Positions 1 through 10,150 of a stretch of DNA of 64,000 nucleotides are shown piece after piece. The translations under genes and the position numbers were made by a program. The notes beneath the pieces are model-generated. The model was given only the letters and a program-made list of their open reading frames with translations. It did not search any database and was not told the DNA's origin. This DNA comes from Nipponacmea schrenckii (Eukaryota; Mollusca; Gastropoda; Lottiidae): positions 16,678,001 through 16,742,000 of the forward strand of contig CM060200.1 of NCBI GenBank assembly GCA_030562195.1, written 5' to 3'. Every line of letters starts with the position of its first letter. Position 1 is the stretch's first letter.

Positions 1-39
1 AAACACGACAAACTATACAGAAATGAAGACTTACAATTT

Positions 40-539
40 NNNNNNNNNNNNNNNNNNNNNNNNNNNNNNNNNNNNNNNNNNNNNNNNNNNNNNNNNNNNN
101 NNNNNNNNNNNNNNNNNNNNNNNNNNNNNNNNNNNNNNNNNNNNNNNNNNNNNNNNNNNNNNNNNNNNNNNNNNNNNNNNNNNNNNNNNNNNNNNNNNNN
201 NNNNNNNNNNNNNNNNNNNNNNNNNNNNNNNNNNNNNNNNNNNNNNNNNNNNNNNNNNNNNNNNNNNNNNNNNNNNNNNNNNNNNNNNNNNNNNNNNNNN
301 NNNNNNNNNNNNNNNNNNNNNNNNNNNNNNNNNNNNNNNNNNNNNNNNNNNNNNNNNNNNNNNNNNNNNNNNNNNNNNNNNNNNNNNNNNNNNNNNNNNN
401 NNNNNNNNNNNNNNNNNNNNNNNNNNNNNNNNNNNNNNNNNNNNNNNNNNNNNNNNNNNNNNNNNNNNNNNNNNNNNNNNNNNNNNNNNNNNNNNNNNNN
501 NNNNNNNNNNNNNNNNNNNNNNNNNNNNNNNNNNNNNNN
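40..539. other. assembly gap (500 N)
   Basis: Exactly 500 undetermined bases. The round number suggests a scaffold gap of unknown true size. The reading frame that runs through it has no meaning. Confidence 0.98.
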
Positions 540-1227
540 GGAATATAAATATATTTTAAAACATTCAAGCTTAGTGGAAAAGCTTTAATGAACTACTTGT
601 AGATAAATTCTTCCCACAATTTAAGGGGAGCCATGTTACTGCTGTCGATCAGCAGTACTTACGCTTTCGAGATTGTATTATAGTTCAATGATGGAAGCGC
701 AACTAATGACGTCGTGATCCAATGACGTTGTTATAAACAAGCTATTATTCAAACGGAACTGATTTTAAGAACTAACATGAAGACGAAGTATTGTGTTTAA
801 TTTGAATTCTAACGTGGGAAAAAAGGTACTTTTTATGATCAGGACGTTATAGTGTTTAAAGTGTTTTATAGTGTTAAAGTGTATTTTACATTTTCTATTT
901 TAGATTAATAAGTTGTGATGATCTGTGCCGTTTGTAGGCCTACGCGTGGTCCGAGACAGTCTGCTTGTCCGACACGCTTTCCATGATCTGTTCGCTTCAC
1001 ATAATCGTTATTTATTAAGATATTAAGTTTTGTTGCATATAAGCCTACATAGTTTTATTACACTATTTCAGTTTTTACGAGTTTACAGAATATTAGGTTA
1101 TTAAGAATATTAAAAGGAACAAGATTGAAGATTAAAGAATTCTTTTTAAGCTGATATCAACAAGAACTCCGTTATTGCTTTCCCCCACAACAGCCCAGCT
1201 GTCACACCTATCACCCTATATCACATA
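540..1227. other. unannotated AT-rich sequence
   Basis: I see no gene, RNA or recognisable repeat here. The stretch abuts the TTAA-flanked element that starts at 1232. It may be the remainder of an older element or unique DNA. Confidence 0.4.
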
Positions 1228-1231
1228 TTAA

Positions 1232-3334
1232 GGTGCTTCGGAACCTTGTTGAAAATATTTGACCTTTATCATTTCATATTTTGTGTTATATGGATGTCCT
1301 ATTATGTTTAATCACCTAAATAAAACTTTATAAAAAAAATGTTTTTGAAGGGTGTAATTAACATTTATTTGAAAAAATTGAGACATTCACTAAGAACAGA
1401 AATTCACCTGTAAAATGTCCATTAAAATAACTATTTCTTATGTCAACACAAGCTCTGATATGTAAACTACAGCACTCCAATCGTGAAATTTGGAAAAAAT
1501 AAATGATATTTTAATAAAAGGCCTTTAAATTTCTTCTAAATTCAGTAAAGAAAAGCGGCCATTTTTTTTTCTGTACTACGTTTTTTTATAGTATGGTGGT
1601 GAGTATTGGCACTAGTCAGTCCAGTAAGATAATGTAGTGGTTTCACTTTTTGCAAGAGATATTACGTTCTCCATATTAATTTCTAGCAAAAAATCTGAAT
1701 TTACGGCAATACAAAAGTAATAAGATTTCCAAATAAGAACATACCACCATTTCCCGATTTCATGTTCTCGATTTCATGTTCTATGGACGAAAAAGTATGT
1801 GTAGACATGCTAGGAATTCCCATTGTTCCCATACATTCACTCAAATGGCTGTTGCCACTACCTGTCGCCATACTTCCCCATACAGCACGGAGGTTTATGT
1901 TGTACCACTTCGAACCAGATGATGTGGTTGTCTTAGGTGGTGTGGTCAATTTAAACCTCTGTATCTCTTTCCTCAGTTGATAGCCATGATGCTTTTTGGT
2001 CTAATTCAGGATAAACAAGATAGTAACCAAAACAGGAGTTGTACAATCAAATTGCTATTTTCAAAATCCTGCTAGGGGCTTATATCCAGTCTCAGTATTA
2101 GTTGATATATTTATCAGCAATTTGGACTTTCACTTCACTGACCAATGCAGGATTGAAAGTAATAATCAACCACACCAGCGAAGAACGCCCTCACAGTATA
2201 ATTGCAATTTCAAACACCCTACGAGTGGAAACAAAAATCTAGATCCAGCAATCTTTGGTAGCCTGATCTGCGATCTTCTTCATCCAAACTTTACTAATTA
2301 AATTGCCTGGGTGAACACCATCCTTGTACAGTTAATAGCTGTAATACCGGCGAGTTGTTGGTTGAGCAGATTCTGCACTGGTACTTCTTTTTTGCACGCT
2401 TTCGACACCCTGTAAAGATCCACTCAGAAATAATGAGAATGACTTCCAATGTAATTATTTGTAGATCTGAGGATTGTGAATCCATTTCAGAAATTTGAGC
2501 TACCAGTTGGCGGTCTTGGTCTTTGAAAACTGATGGATCTTTATGATACCTCTTCTGGTTCCACAGAAATATGGAGAAGTAAGGGTACTTGAACCTATCT
2601 GCTGATATTTGTCAGCTATATCCCTGACTAATGAATTGTCTCCAGATACAAGACTGATAAAACCAGATTTGTCCTTGGATGTCAAGTCACAGGTTCCAAG
2701 CCAAACATATACAGGGGGGCCCGGAACCCAATCTCCTCTGCAAGATTATCTCAGATAGTCAAGGGTATGGGAGTCCTATGAAGCTTCGTGTCAACAAATG
2801 TGAATCGTGATGTGAAAATTGGTATAAGTGACCGATAATCGTTGAATCCGTGTAAGGCACAGCTTCAATCTTGTGTGTATGGATGTATGTGTTCTGGAAA
2901 TCAGTGGGATTAGTGTACATTTTAGTCATTTTTGACAGACAGAAGAGCCGCCATATTCTTTACCATGTGTTGCACTTGCCATAAAATCAAGGAAGTGTGG
3001 CTTATAGGTGCCTATTATTGGAAAACTAAGGTTGGAGTGATGTACCTATAACATGTGAGCTACCTTCTGTGTATCTTTTAAGGATTATTATGTGTGGAGA
3101 ATTATTGTAGTTAGAGATTTGTTATTTTGTCTTATTTTCAGACTAAAAAGCTGGGGTCATTCAGTGCATTTGATGATTTAAACGGAAACGTTCACAAAAT
3201 TTGGTTTTTGGTGTTTATGTGCATATTTTTAGCTTTTGTATCCAAGGTGGCCACTTGTTGCAACTGAAATAGCTTTTTCAATATTTATGGACTCCATTTA
3301 TTTCCCTCCATTAATTGCAAGGTTCCGAAGCACC
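1232..3334. mobile_element. TTAA-flanked DNA transposon, non-autonomous or decayed
   Basis: The left end reads GGTGCTTCGGAACCTTG (1232-1248) and the right end is its inverse complement (about 3318-3334). Both ends are flanked by TTAA (1228-1231 and 3335-3338), the target duplication used by piggyBac and Kolobok superfamilies. A Tc1/mariner reading (TA duplication with two more terminal bases) also fits. Only short ORFs are inside, for example minus-strand fragments at 1701-1949, 2294-2485 and 2500-2685, and none is recognisable. To the right, PLE-A coding sequence resumes at once (3339 onward). Confidence 0.6.
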
Positions 3335-3338
3335 TTAA

Positions 3339-3488
3339 TAAAATCTCTAAGAAAGCCCAGCAGAATCTCAAGACATTCAACGATATGATGATGAAGTCCG
3401 ACACTGAGAACGCAACAATCCTGTCAACCTACGAAGAAGAATTCGAACCAGTTGATAATCTTCATTGGTCTCCGGAAACAGCCAACAA
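3339..3488 (+). pseudogene. PLE-A ORF1 fragment, C-terminal part of SGNH-like domain
   Basis: In the + frame this encodes the end of the SGNH-hydrolase-like ORF1, including the DNLHW block. It is nearly identical to the stretch at about 39361-39510 in PLE-C. It stops abruptly at CAACAA (3483-3488), where the IS3EU-like element begins. The reading resumes after that element at 7256. It is a split piece of one old retroelement and not a gene. Confidence 0.8.
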
Positions 3489-3529
3489 TATGGAACGCCG
3501 TATCTGCCTTCTGTTAGTATTTTTGCAGT

Positions 3530-3850
3530 ATCAGCAACTTTTTATATTATCAGCATCATCTTTTCGTATTATCATCTTTTTCTATTATCATGTCTTTGTA
3601 TTATATGCATCATCTTTTTGCAGTATCAGCATCTTCTTGTATTATCAGCATCATCTTTTCGTATTATCATCTTTTCGTATTATTATCTTTTTGCAGTATC
3701 AGCATCTTTTTGTATTATCAGCATCATCTTTTCGTATTATCATCTTTTTGTATTATCATCTTTTTGCATTATCAGTATCATCTTTTTGTATTATCATCTT
3801 TTTGTATTATCAGCATCATCTTTTTGTATTATCATCTTTTTGTATGATCA
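3530..3850 (+). repeat. ATCATCTTTTTGTATTATCAGC-like tandem block
   Basis: Degenerate tandem repeat with words such as ATCATCTTTTTGTATT and ATCAGC. Sister blocks lie at 5095-5275 (inverted), 5320-5545, 5810-6150 and 7125-7215 (inverted). They form the long subterminal arms of the IS3EU-like units. The Phe/Ile/Ser-rich open frames here come from simple sequence with no stops and are not proteins. Confidence 0.85.
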
Positions 3851-4525
3851 TCTTTTCCGTAACTGGCCGTAGGTTTGCGGAAATCAACGGTAATCTTCGT
3901 AAGAAGTCCACGTAAATAAGATGCCGTAGACTAGGTTAATGAGTCTGCAGTCTCCGATGAATTTAGTGATGGCATTTACAGATGTTTCTCTAATACTGAT
4001 TAAAAGGTAGCATGTCACGCTAAAGAAGTTGGAAGTAAGAACTCGCAGAAGTAGAAATGTAGAAAGTAAAAAATGATGGTCTGATGTAGAAAGCTGTTTA
4101 AAGGGGGTGGGGGTGGAGGCAGTAAACAGTCAAATATTTAAGCCTGAAGGAATATAGATTCAGAGGCAGGAAGTCAAAAGCTGGTTGGAAGTCTAGCAAT
4201 AGGAAGTCGGACATGGTAATCAGATTTAGGACGTTGGGAATCACGTATGAAGTTGCAAGTGACAGTCTGATGTAGGTTGTTGGAGGTCAGAAGTTCTATT
4301 TTCACGGGGGTTTAGAAAAATGAAAATGCTATGGTTTTTAAATGTGTTCTGACAAAGTCTGGCATGAAGAGAAAATTGAGAATCGTATTGCAGCTAATTC
4401 TCTAACAATGTCAAAATCATTTGTGTGACACTAAATTTGCTATCGTTAACTATTTGTGCTATGAATAAAAGAATTTGAATATTTCTATTTGCACCAGTTT
4501 TTTTTAATACCATATGGTTAAATCT

Positions 4526-5007
4526 TCATGTAATGTTAATGTTAATTCCCTTTTGATATTGGATTTGTCTCAACATATTTTCCCCACTTCTTGAAAATTG
4601 AAAATGCATCATTGACTTCAGATACTCAGTATCGTTAATTTGAGTAAAACTGCGAACGGATAAGTCAAAAAATGCCATTCGCCGATATACAGTTCTTTCC
4701 GATACAGACAGCAACTTTGAAATTTCAGATATTTTGAAACCAGAGTCTAATAAACTCTCTTACAATTGTTTTGATTCAAAACAATTCTGTTGTGTTTGCA
4801 TTCTGACTGGGCATATTTAATACATTCTGTTCCGATTTTCATCATATCTGAAGAATTTGATATCCCAAGGCATCCCATATCATATCTGGACAAATGACAA
4901 ACTAAATCAGGAGTTATTTTTTCTCTTTGAAAGGCAGGCGTATGCAATGAAAGGTGTAAATTTTCTAAAATGGTATCCATTTTGACAAAATAAAAGTTGC
5001 GTCTCAT
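4526..5007 (-). pseudogene. IS3EU-like transposase N-terminus, left inverted copy (frameshifted)
   Basis: Minus-strand reading in two frames (5007-4747, then 4714-4526). It carries the same sequence as the + copy at 5631-6591: a start region MRRNFYF, a Cys-poor N-terminus, then a helix-turn-helix core (ISEISKLLSVSERTVYRRM in the intact copy). Frame breaks occur near 4740 and 4630. It ends early, with no DDE catalytic domain. Such HTH regions precede an integrase-like DDE domain in IS3EU-type proteins; this assignment is from memory of the family. Confidence 0.6.
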
Positions 5008-5630
5008 TAACCTAGTCTACAACATCTTCTTTACGTCGACTTTTTACGAAGATTAACGTTGATTTCCGCAAACCTACGGCCAGTAACGGAAAAGATGATC
5101 ATACAAAAAGATGATAATACAAAAAGATGATGCTGATAATACAAAAAGATGATAATACAAAAAGATGATGCTGATAATACAAAAGATGATAATACGAAAA
5201 GATGATGCTGATAATACAAAAAGATGATAATACGAAAAGATGATGCTGATAATACAAAAAGATGCTGATACTGCAAAAATACTAACAGAAGGCAGTTACG
5301 GCGTTCCATATATAAGCATATTTTTGTATTATCAGCATCATCTTTTCGTTTTATCATCTTTTTGCATAATAAGCATCATCTTTTTGCAAAAGCAGCATCT
5401 GTTTGTATTATCAGCATCATCTTTCGTATTATCATCTTTTTGTATTATCATCTTTTTGCATTATCAGCATTATCTTTTTGTATTATCATCTTTTTGTATT
5501 ATCAGCATCATCTTTTTGTATTATCATCTTTTTCTATGATCATCTTTTCCGTAACTGGCCGTAGGTTTACGAAAATCAACGTTAATCTTCGTAAAAAGTC
5601 GACGTAAAGAAGATGTTGTAGACTAGGTTA

Positions 5631-5770
5631 ATGAGACGCAACTTTTATTTTGATATGGATACCATTTTAGAAAATTTACACCTTTCATTGCATACGCCTG
5701 CCTTTGAAAGAGAAAAAATAACTCCCGATTTAGTTTGCCATTTGTCCAGATGTGATATGGAATGCCTTGG
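5631..5770 (+). pseudogene. IS3EU-like transposase start region, right copy
   Basis: Begins MRRNFYF and matches the start region of the inverted left copy (about 5007-4870). It is cut at 5770 by a second TATGGAACGCC end. About 40 bp of flanking coding sequence (5731-5770) reappears at 6208-6247, after the inserted block, with one or two differences. Confidence 0.55.
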
Positions 5771-6207
5771 TATGGAACGCCGTAATTGCCTTCTGTTAGT
5801 ATTTTTGCAGTATCAGCATCTTTTTGTATTATCAGCATCATCTTTTCGTATTATCATCTTTTTCGGTTATCATCTTTTCGTATTATATGCATCATCTTTT
5901 TGCAGTATAAGCATCTTTTTGTATTATCAGCATCATCTTTTCGTATTATCATCTTTTTGCATTATAAGCATCATCTTTTTGCAGTATCAGCATCTTTTTG
6001 TATTATCAGCATCATCTTTTCGTATTATCATCTTTTTGTATTATCATCTTTTTGTATTATCAGCATCATCTTTTTGCATTATCAGCATCATCTTTTTGTA
6101 TTATCATCTTTTTGTATTATCAGCATCATCTTTTTGTATTATCATCTTTTTGTATGATCTTTTCCGTAACTGGCCGTAGGTTTACGGAAATCAACGTTAA
6201 TCTTCTT

Positions 6208-6591
6208 AGTTTGCCATTTGTCCAGATATGATATGGAATGCCTTGGGATATCAAATTCTTAAGATATGATGAAAATCGAAACAGAATGTATTAAATATGC
6301 CCAGTCAGAATGCAAACACAACAGAATTGTTTTGAATCAAAACAATTTTTAGAGAGTTTATTAGACTCTGGTTTCAAAATATCTGAAATTTCAAAGTTGC
6401 TGTCTGTATCGGAAAGAACTGTATATCGGCGAATGGCATTTTTTGACTTATCCGTTCGCAGTTTTACTCAAATTAACGATACTGAGTTAAAATCTGAAGT
6501 CAATGATGCATTGGCTCAATTTCCAAGAAGTGGAGAAAATATGTTGAGACAAATCCAATATCAAAAGGGAATTAACATTAACATTACATGA
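6208..6591 (+). pseudogene. IS3EU-like transposase N-terminus (HTH), right copy
   Basis: The frame 6310-6591 (93 aa) keeps a helix-turn-helix: LLDSGFKISEISKLLSV, then SERTVYRRM at about residues 20-45, followed by a polar segment ending at a stop. The domain resembles the DNA-binding N-terminus of HTH-plus-integrase transposases common in invertebrate genomes. No DDE catalytic part follows, so the element cannot encode an active transposase. It could still be mobilised in trans. Confidence 0.6.
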
Positions 6592-7255
6592 AGATTTAAC
6601 CATATGGTATTAAAAAAAAACTGGTGCAATAGAAATATTCAAATTCTTTTATTCATAGCACAAATAGTTAACGATAGCAAATTTAGTGTCACACAAATGA
6701 TTTTGACATTGTTAGAGAATTAGCTGCAATACGATTCTCAATTTTCTCTTCATGCCAGACTTTGTCAGAACACATTTAAAAACCATAGCATTTTCATTTT
6801 TCTAAACCCCCGTGAAAATAGAACTTCTGACCTCCAACAACCTACATCAGACTGTCACTTTCAACTTCATACGTGATTCCCAACGTCCTAAATCTGATTA
6901 CCATGTCCGACTTCCTATTGCTAGACTTCCAACCAGCTTTTGACTTCCTGCCTCTGAATCTATATTCCTTCAGGCTTAAATATTTGACTGTTTACTGCCT
7001 CCACCCCCACCCCCTTTAAACAGCTTTCTACATCAGACCATCATTTTTTACTTTCTACATTTCTACTTCTGCGAGTTCTTACTTCCAACTTCTTTAGCGT
7101 GACATGCTACCTTTTAATACATGCAAAAAGATGATGCATATAATACAAAAAGATGATAATAGAAAAAGATGATAATACGAAAAGATAATGCTGATAATAC
7201 AAAAAGATGCTGATACTGCAAAAATACTAACAGAAGGAAGTTACGGCGTTCCATA

Positions 7256-7299
7256 CAACAATATATACTTGTTTTGGATACGCCAGCTTCAAGCACCGG
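7256..7299 (+). pseudogene. PLE-A ORF1 3' fragment between two insertions
   Basis: Continues the SGNH ORF from 3488 and matches 39506-39547 of PLE-C. It stops at CACCGG (7294-7299), where the 9.4-kb insertion starts. The matching continuation begins at 16666. Confidence 0.8.
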
Positions 7300-7932
7300 T
7301 GTAGCAGTTTGAGATGTCCAATTTGTTTTACGCATGCGTTGATCGAACGTCATCGCGAGTGACGGTGAACGGGTTATTTCGCCAGTTTCAGATGTCCAAC
7401 TTCATAGATAATTTACATTTTCTCAAAATATTTAGTTTAAGTAATGTTTAAGGGTGACATGACATCATTTCATTCTCTATTTTATTTTAATAAAACCGTT
7501 TCACAATGCCAAAAAAAAAACAACATTCAACTTCAGGCAAAATAAGACGATCATTTTTTCATGACCTTGTTGTGCTAAGCTAAATGCTACATTTATAAAC
7601 CTTCGATCATACAATTTCCGAATCATTTTTAGCCATTTCTTTTGCATCGTGATATTCAATACTTATTGCTTTAATTTTTTTATTTTTTCAAAACCTTTCT
7701 AAATAACAAACAACTCTGCACAATAACTTACAAAGTTAAACGACGAAAACTTTAATTGATCGACCTTGAACTTAAAAGAGGAAAAGGTAGTGACTCAATA
7801 ATACACAGAGAAACTGACGATTAATGAGGGCCGATTATCTTTTCTATTTTTAATTATTTTATCCACAATTGTTAAAGAGCACAATCAAAAAATCTTTTAT
7901 TGTTTTCTATAAAAGTTTTCTTAGTCATAACT

Positions 7933-8292
7933 CAGGGGCACGGGAACAAATTTTAGGTTGGGTGGGCAAACTATTTAAATGTCAAAAAACTGTTATCATT
8001 GATATACCTTTATTTCAAAATTAATCGAATTACGGAAGATAACTCAAAGAATTAAGACAACAATTATTATTAATTCAAATAATTTGATCGTGATAGAGAA
8101 ATTTATATTCTTTGATTGTATTACCAGCTTCGAAGGTTAAAAAAACCAAGGAAATTTAAAAATATGGCCTTATGAGACAATTACAAATTTAGGCTACCCG
8201 GTACATATAATTATTTTATTTCATTTTTTGGGGGGGCATTTGCCCCCTGCACCAACCCCCCCCCCCCCTGCCCCCCTGTTCCCGCGCCTATG
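7933..8292. mobile_element. hAT-like MITE, copy 1
   Basis: About 360 bp, starting CAGGGGCACGGGAACA and ending with the inverse TGTTCCCGCGCCTATG. It is flanked by an 8-bp duplication, TCATAACT (7925-7932 and 8293-8300). CA..TG-type termini rich in G and an 8-bp duplication are typical of hAT elements. A C-rich tract lies near the right end (8250-8278). There is no coding capacity. Confidence 0.8.
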
Positions 8293-9029
8293 TCATAACT
8301 GAGATTTTACTATCCCGCGCAATCAAACTTAGGCTAGGCCTAGGCCTACTTTTCTGTAAAAGGGAGATGACATTATTGAAATTTGGCTTTTGGATGAAAT
8401 TGACATGGGCATTTCTGGGAACTTCTATTTGGCAATAGTGATATTGATGTATGTGCACGTAGGCCGACTTAAATTAAAGGTATTAAATTTATCATGGGTT
8501 CTTTTAAAAAAAATAAAGAAAATAAATTAAGAAAAATTCCACCTAAATGGTTAATAGATCGAATGTCCAACATTTTTTTTTTTTTTTTTTGAGAGCCCCA
8601 GTAGTGGTAACCAGCCTTGTCTGAATATTAAAAAACAGCACTGTTAAAGCTATGATTTCCAGCTGGAATTAGACAATTTGTTTCAAGCATGGGGATGGAG
8701 GGTTGGTGAAGGTTAGATTGTTCTAGATTCCAGTTTATATCAGGTAAATTCTACAGATGTTTTTTGGCAGATAATTGTACCCCTGACATTGACTGTCAAA
8801 ATTTGCAAAAGAACATAACTCTGTTTATAATACATGTATATTGATTGTTTTTGCAGAACATGTAATGTCTCTTTAAATATATTGAAAACATCATTATTAA
8901 ATGACAACAACAGGATTTTTTTTTAAACTTTGGAACATCACAGCATCTGGGCAGTCTGTTGATGAAGCACAATAAGTTCATTAAATGTAAACAGATTATA
9001 TTTACTGATACCTAAGGCAATGCCTTTTT

Positions 9030-9680
9030 TCATTTTTCCAAACCAAGAAATTTTAAATCTTTCACTAATGTAGGTTCTAGTCGTTTTACAGTTTCATTCC
9101 AAGGTTTGTTCTTCTTCACAAATACTTGTCTCCAATAAAAGGCCATGCTGATCAATTTGGCCTACAGAAGTAAAAAATAAATATTTCAAGCTAGGCTATA
9201 TTTATACAACAATGAATCAATTTTTACTATTTCATTATTCAAATCACATAATAAAAATAGATGGACTTGAGATATTGGATTGGAACAATAGAAAATATTT
9301 TAATTTCACTTGAATAATTTTTGGATAGTTGAGGCCTATACTGATTATTATAGGCTAACAACAGTAAGGCCTATTATAAAGTCTTGAATATTTCAAAATG
9401 GCCTAATAAATAAAAGATTCACAAATGGTAGAGATACAAAATGGTTGTGAACTAGGCCTATGTTTGTGTGTGTTATTTTGTGAGCCATAACTATTGGGGC
9501 TAGACTGGAAATAAAACTGAAACATTCAACACTACTTGATCTGTTCTTCGCTAGGTCTTTTGAACACAAGTTATAAAGTAGGGCCTAAGGTCAAAGAGTA
9601 AATATTTACCCAGCAAAAAAGGCACAATATAGGCTACTGACTGTTTCACCCATGCCTTTAGATCTAGTTGTAAGGAACAT
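9030..9680 (-). CDS. candidate small two-exon gene, unknown 56-aa basic protein
   Basis: Minus strand. Exon 1 is 9680-9642 (13 codons, starts MFLTTRSKGMGET), donor GTCAGT at 9641-9636. Exon 2 is 9161-9030 after acceptor CTGTAG (43 codons plus stop, contains AFYWRQVFVKKNKPWNETV and ends FLGLEK). Phase is 0 at the junction and the intron is 480 bp. The predicted protein is small, basic and soluble-looking, and I cannot name its family. It resembles short mitochondrial-type proteins only in size and charge. It lies inside the 9.4-kb TIR-bounded segment, so it may be a captured gene fragment. The start is uncertain, and non-coding upstream exons are possible. Confidence 0.4.
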
Positions 9681-10150
9681 CTTGTCTTCTTCTGTCTTCT
9701 AGTCTACTATTTTTAGGCCTATTTCCCCGTGTGTAGGCCTACGCAGTTAGTAGCCTACTACATTAGTAGGCCTAGACTACTACTGACACTGACTGAGCGT
9801 TGAGTCATGTTCTCTAGTCTTGTCGTGACCCAAATCGCTTCTACAAATCATTTATAGAAGTTGGCACCGCTGGAAGGTGTTAGTCTCTGAAAATTTAATC
9901 TAAATCCCTTTTAGTAGTATAGCCTCTCGGACTATGTAAACTTTAATTCGGCTTTGTCAATGCAACAAAACATCAGGGAGATTATTATTGTAGTTTCATA
10001 TCAGTAGAGATGTAAGTTTTATAACAGTTTAATAATGATAACAGTACAGTTGATGGTAGGCCCAAGCCCTATTCGTCTTCAATAACAAGTTAGTTAAGCA
10101 ATTGTTGATGATTGATGGTAATGATGATGGTGATTGACTATAAAGACAAA

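Larger units (their letters stand above)
3489..7255. mobile_element. composite palindromic IS3EU-like DNA transposon
   Basis: The segment begins TATGGAACGCCGTA and ends with the inverse TACGGCGTTCCATA. It is flanked by a 6-bp duplication, CAACAA (3483-3488 and 7256-7261). Removing it restores the PLE reading frame seen in PLE-C. Termini of the form TAY...RTA with a 6-bp duplication are what I recall for the IS3EU superfamily. Inside are at least two complete-looking units (3489-5310 and 5771-7255) in opposite orientation, so the whole is a large imperfect palindrome. Each arm has blocks of an ATC-rich repeat, and two inverted copies of a helix-turn-helix transposase N-terminus. Confidence 0.75.

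Noticed and set aside
23..559. 178-aa open frame
   Set aside because: Consists of the N gap; no sequence information.
1701..1949. 82-aa minus-strand frame as a gene
   Set aside because: No recognisable domain and it lies within the TTAA-flanked element; at best a transposase scrap.
3385..3915. Phe/Ile/Ser-rich 60-180-aa frames in several frames and both strands (also 5031-5607, 5631-6231, 7114-7353)
   Set aside because: All arise from the ATC-rich tandem blocks of the IS3EU-like element. Every frame is open because the repeat lacks stops; the composition is that of simple sequence.
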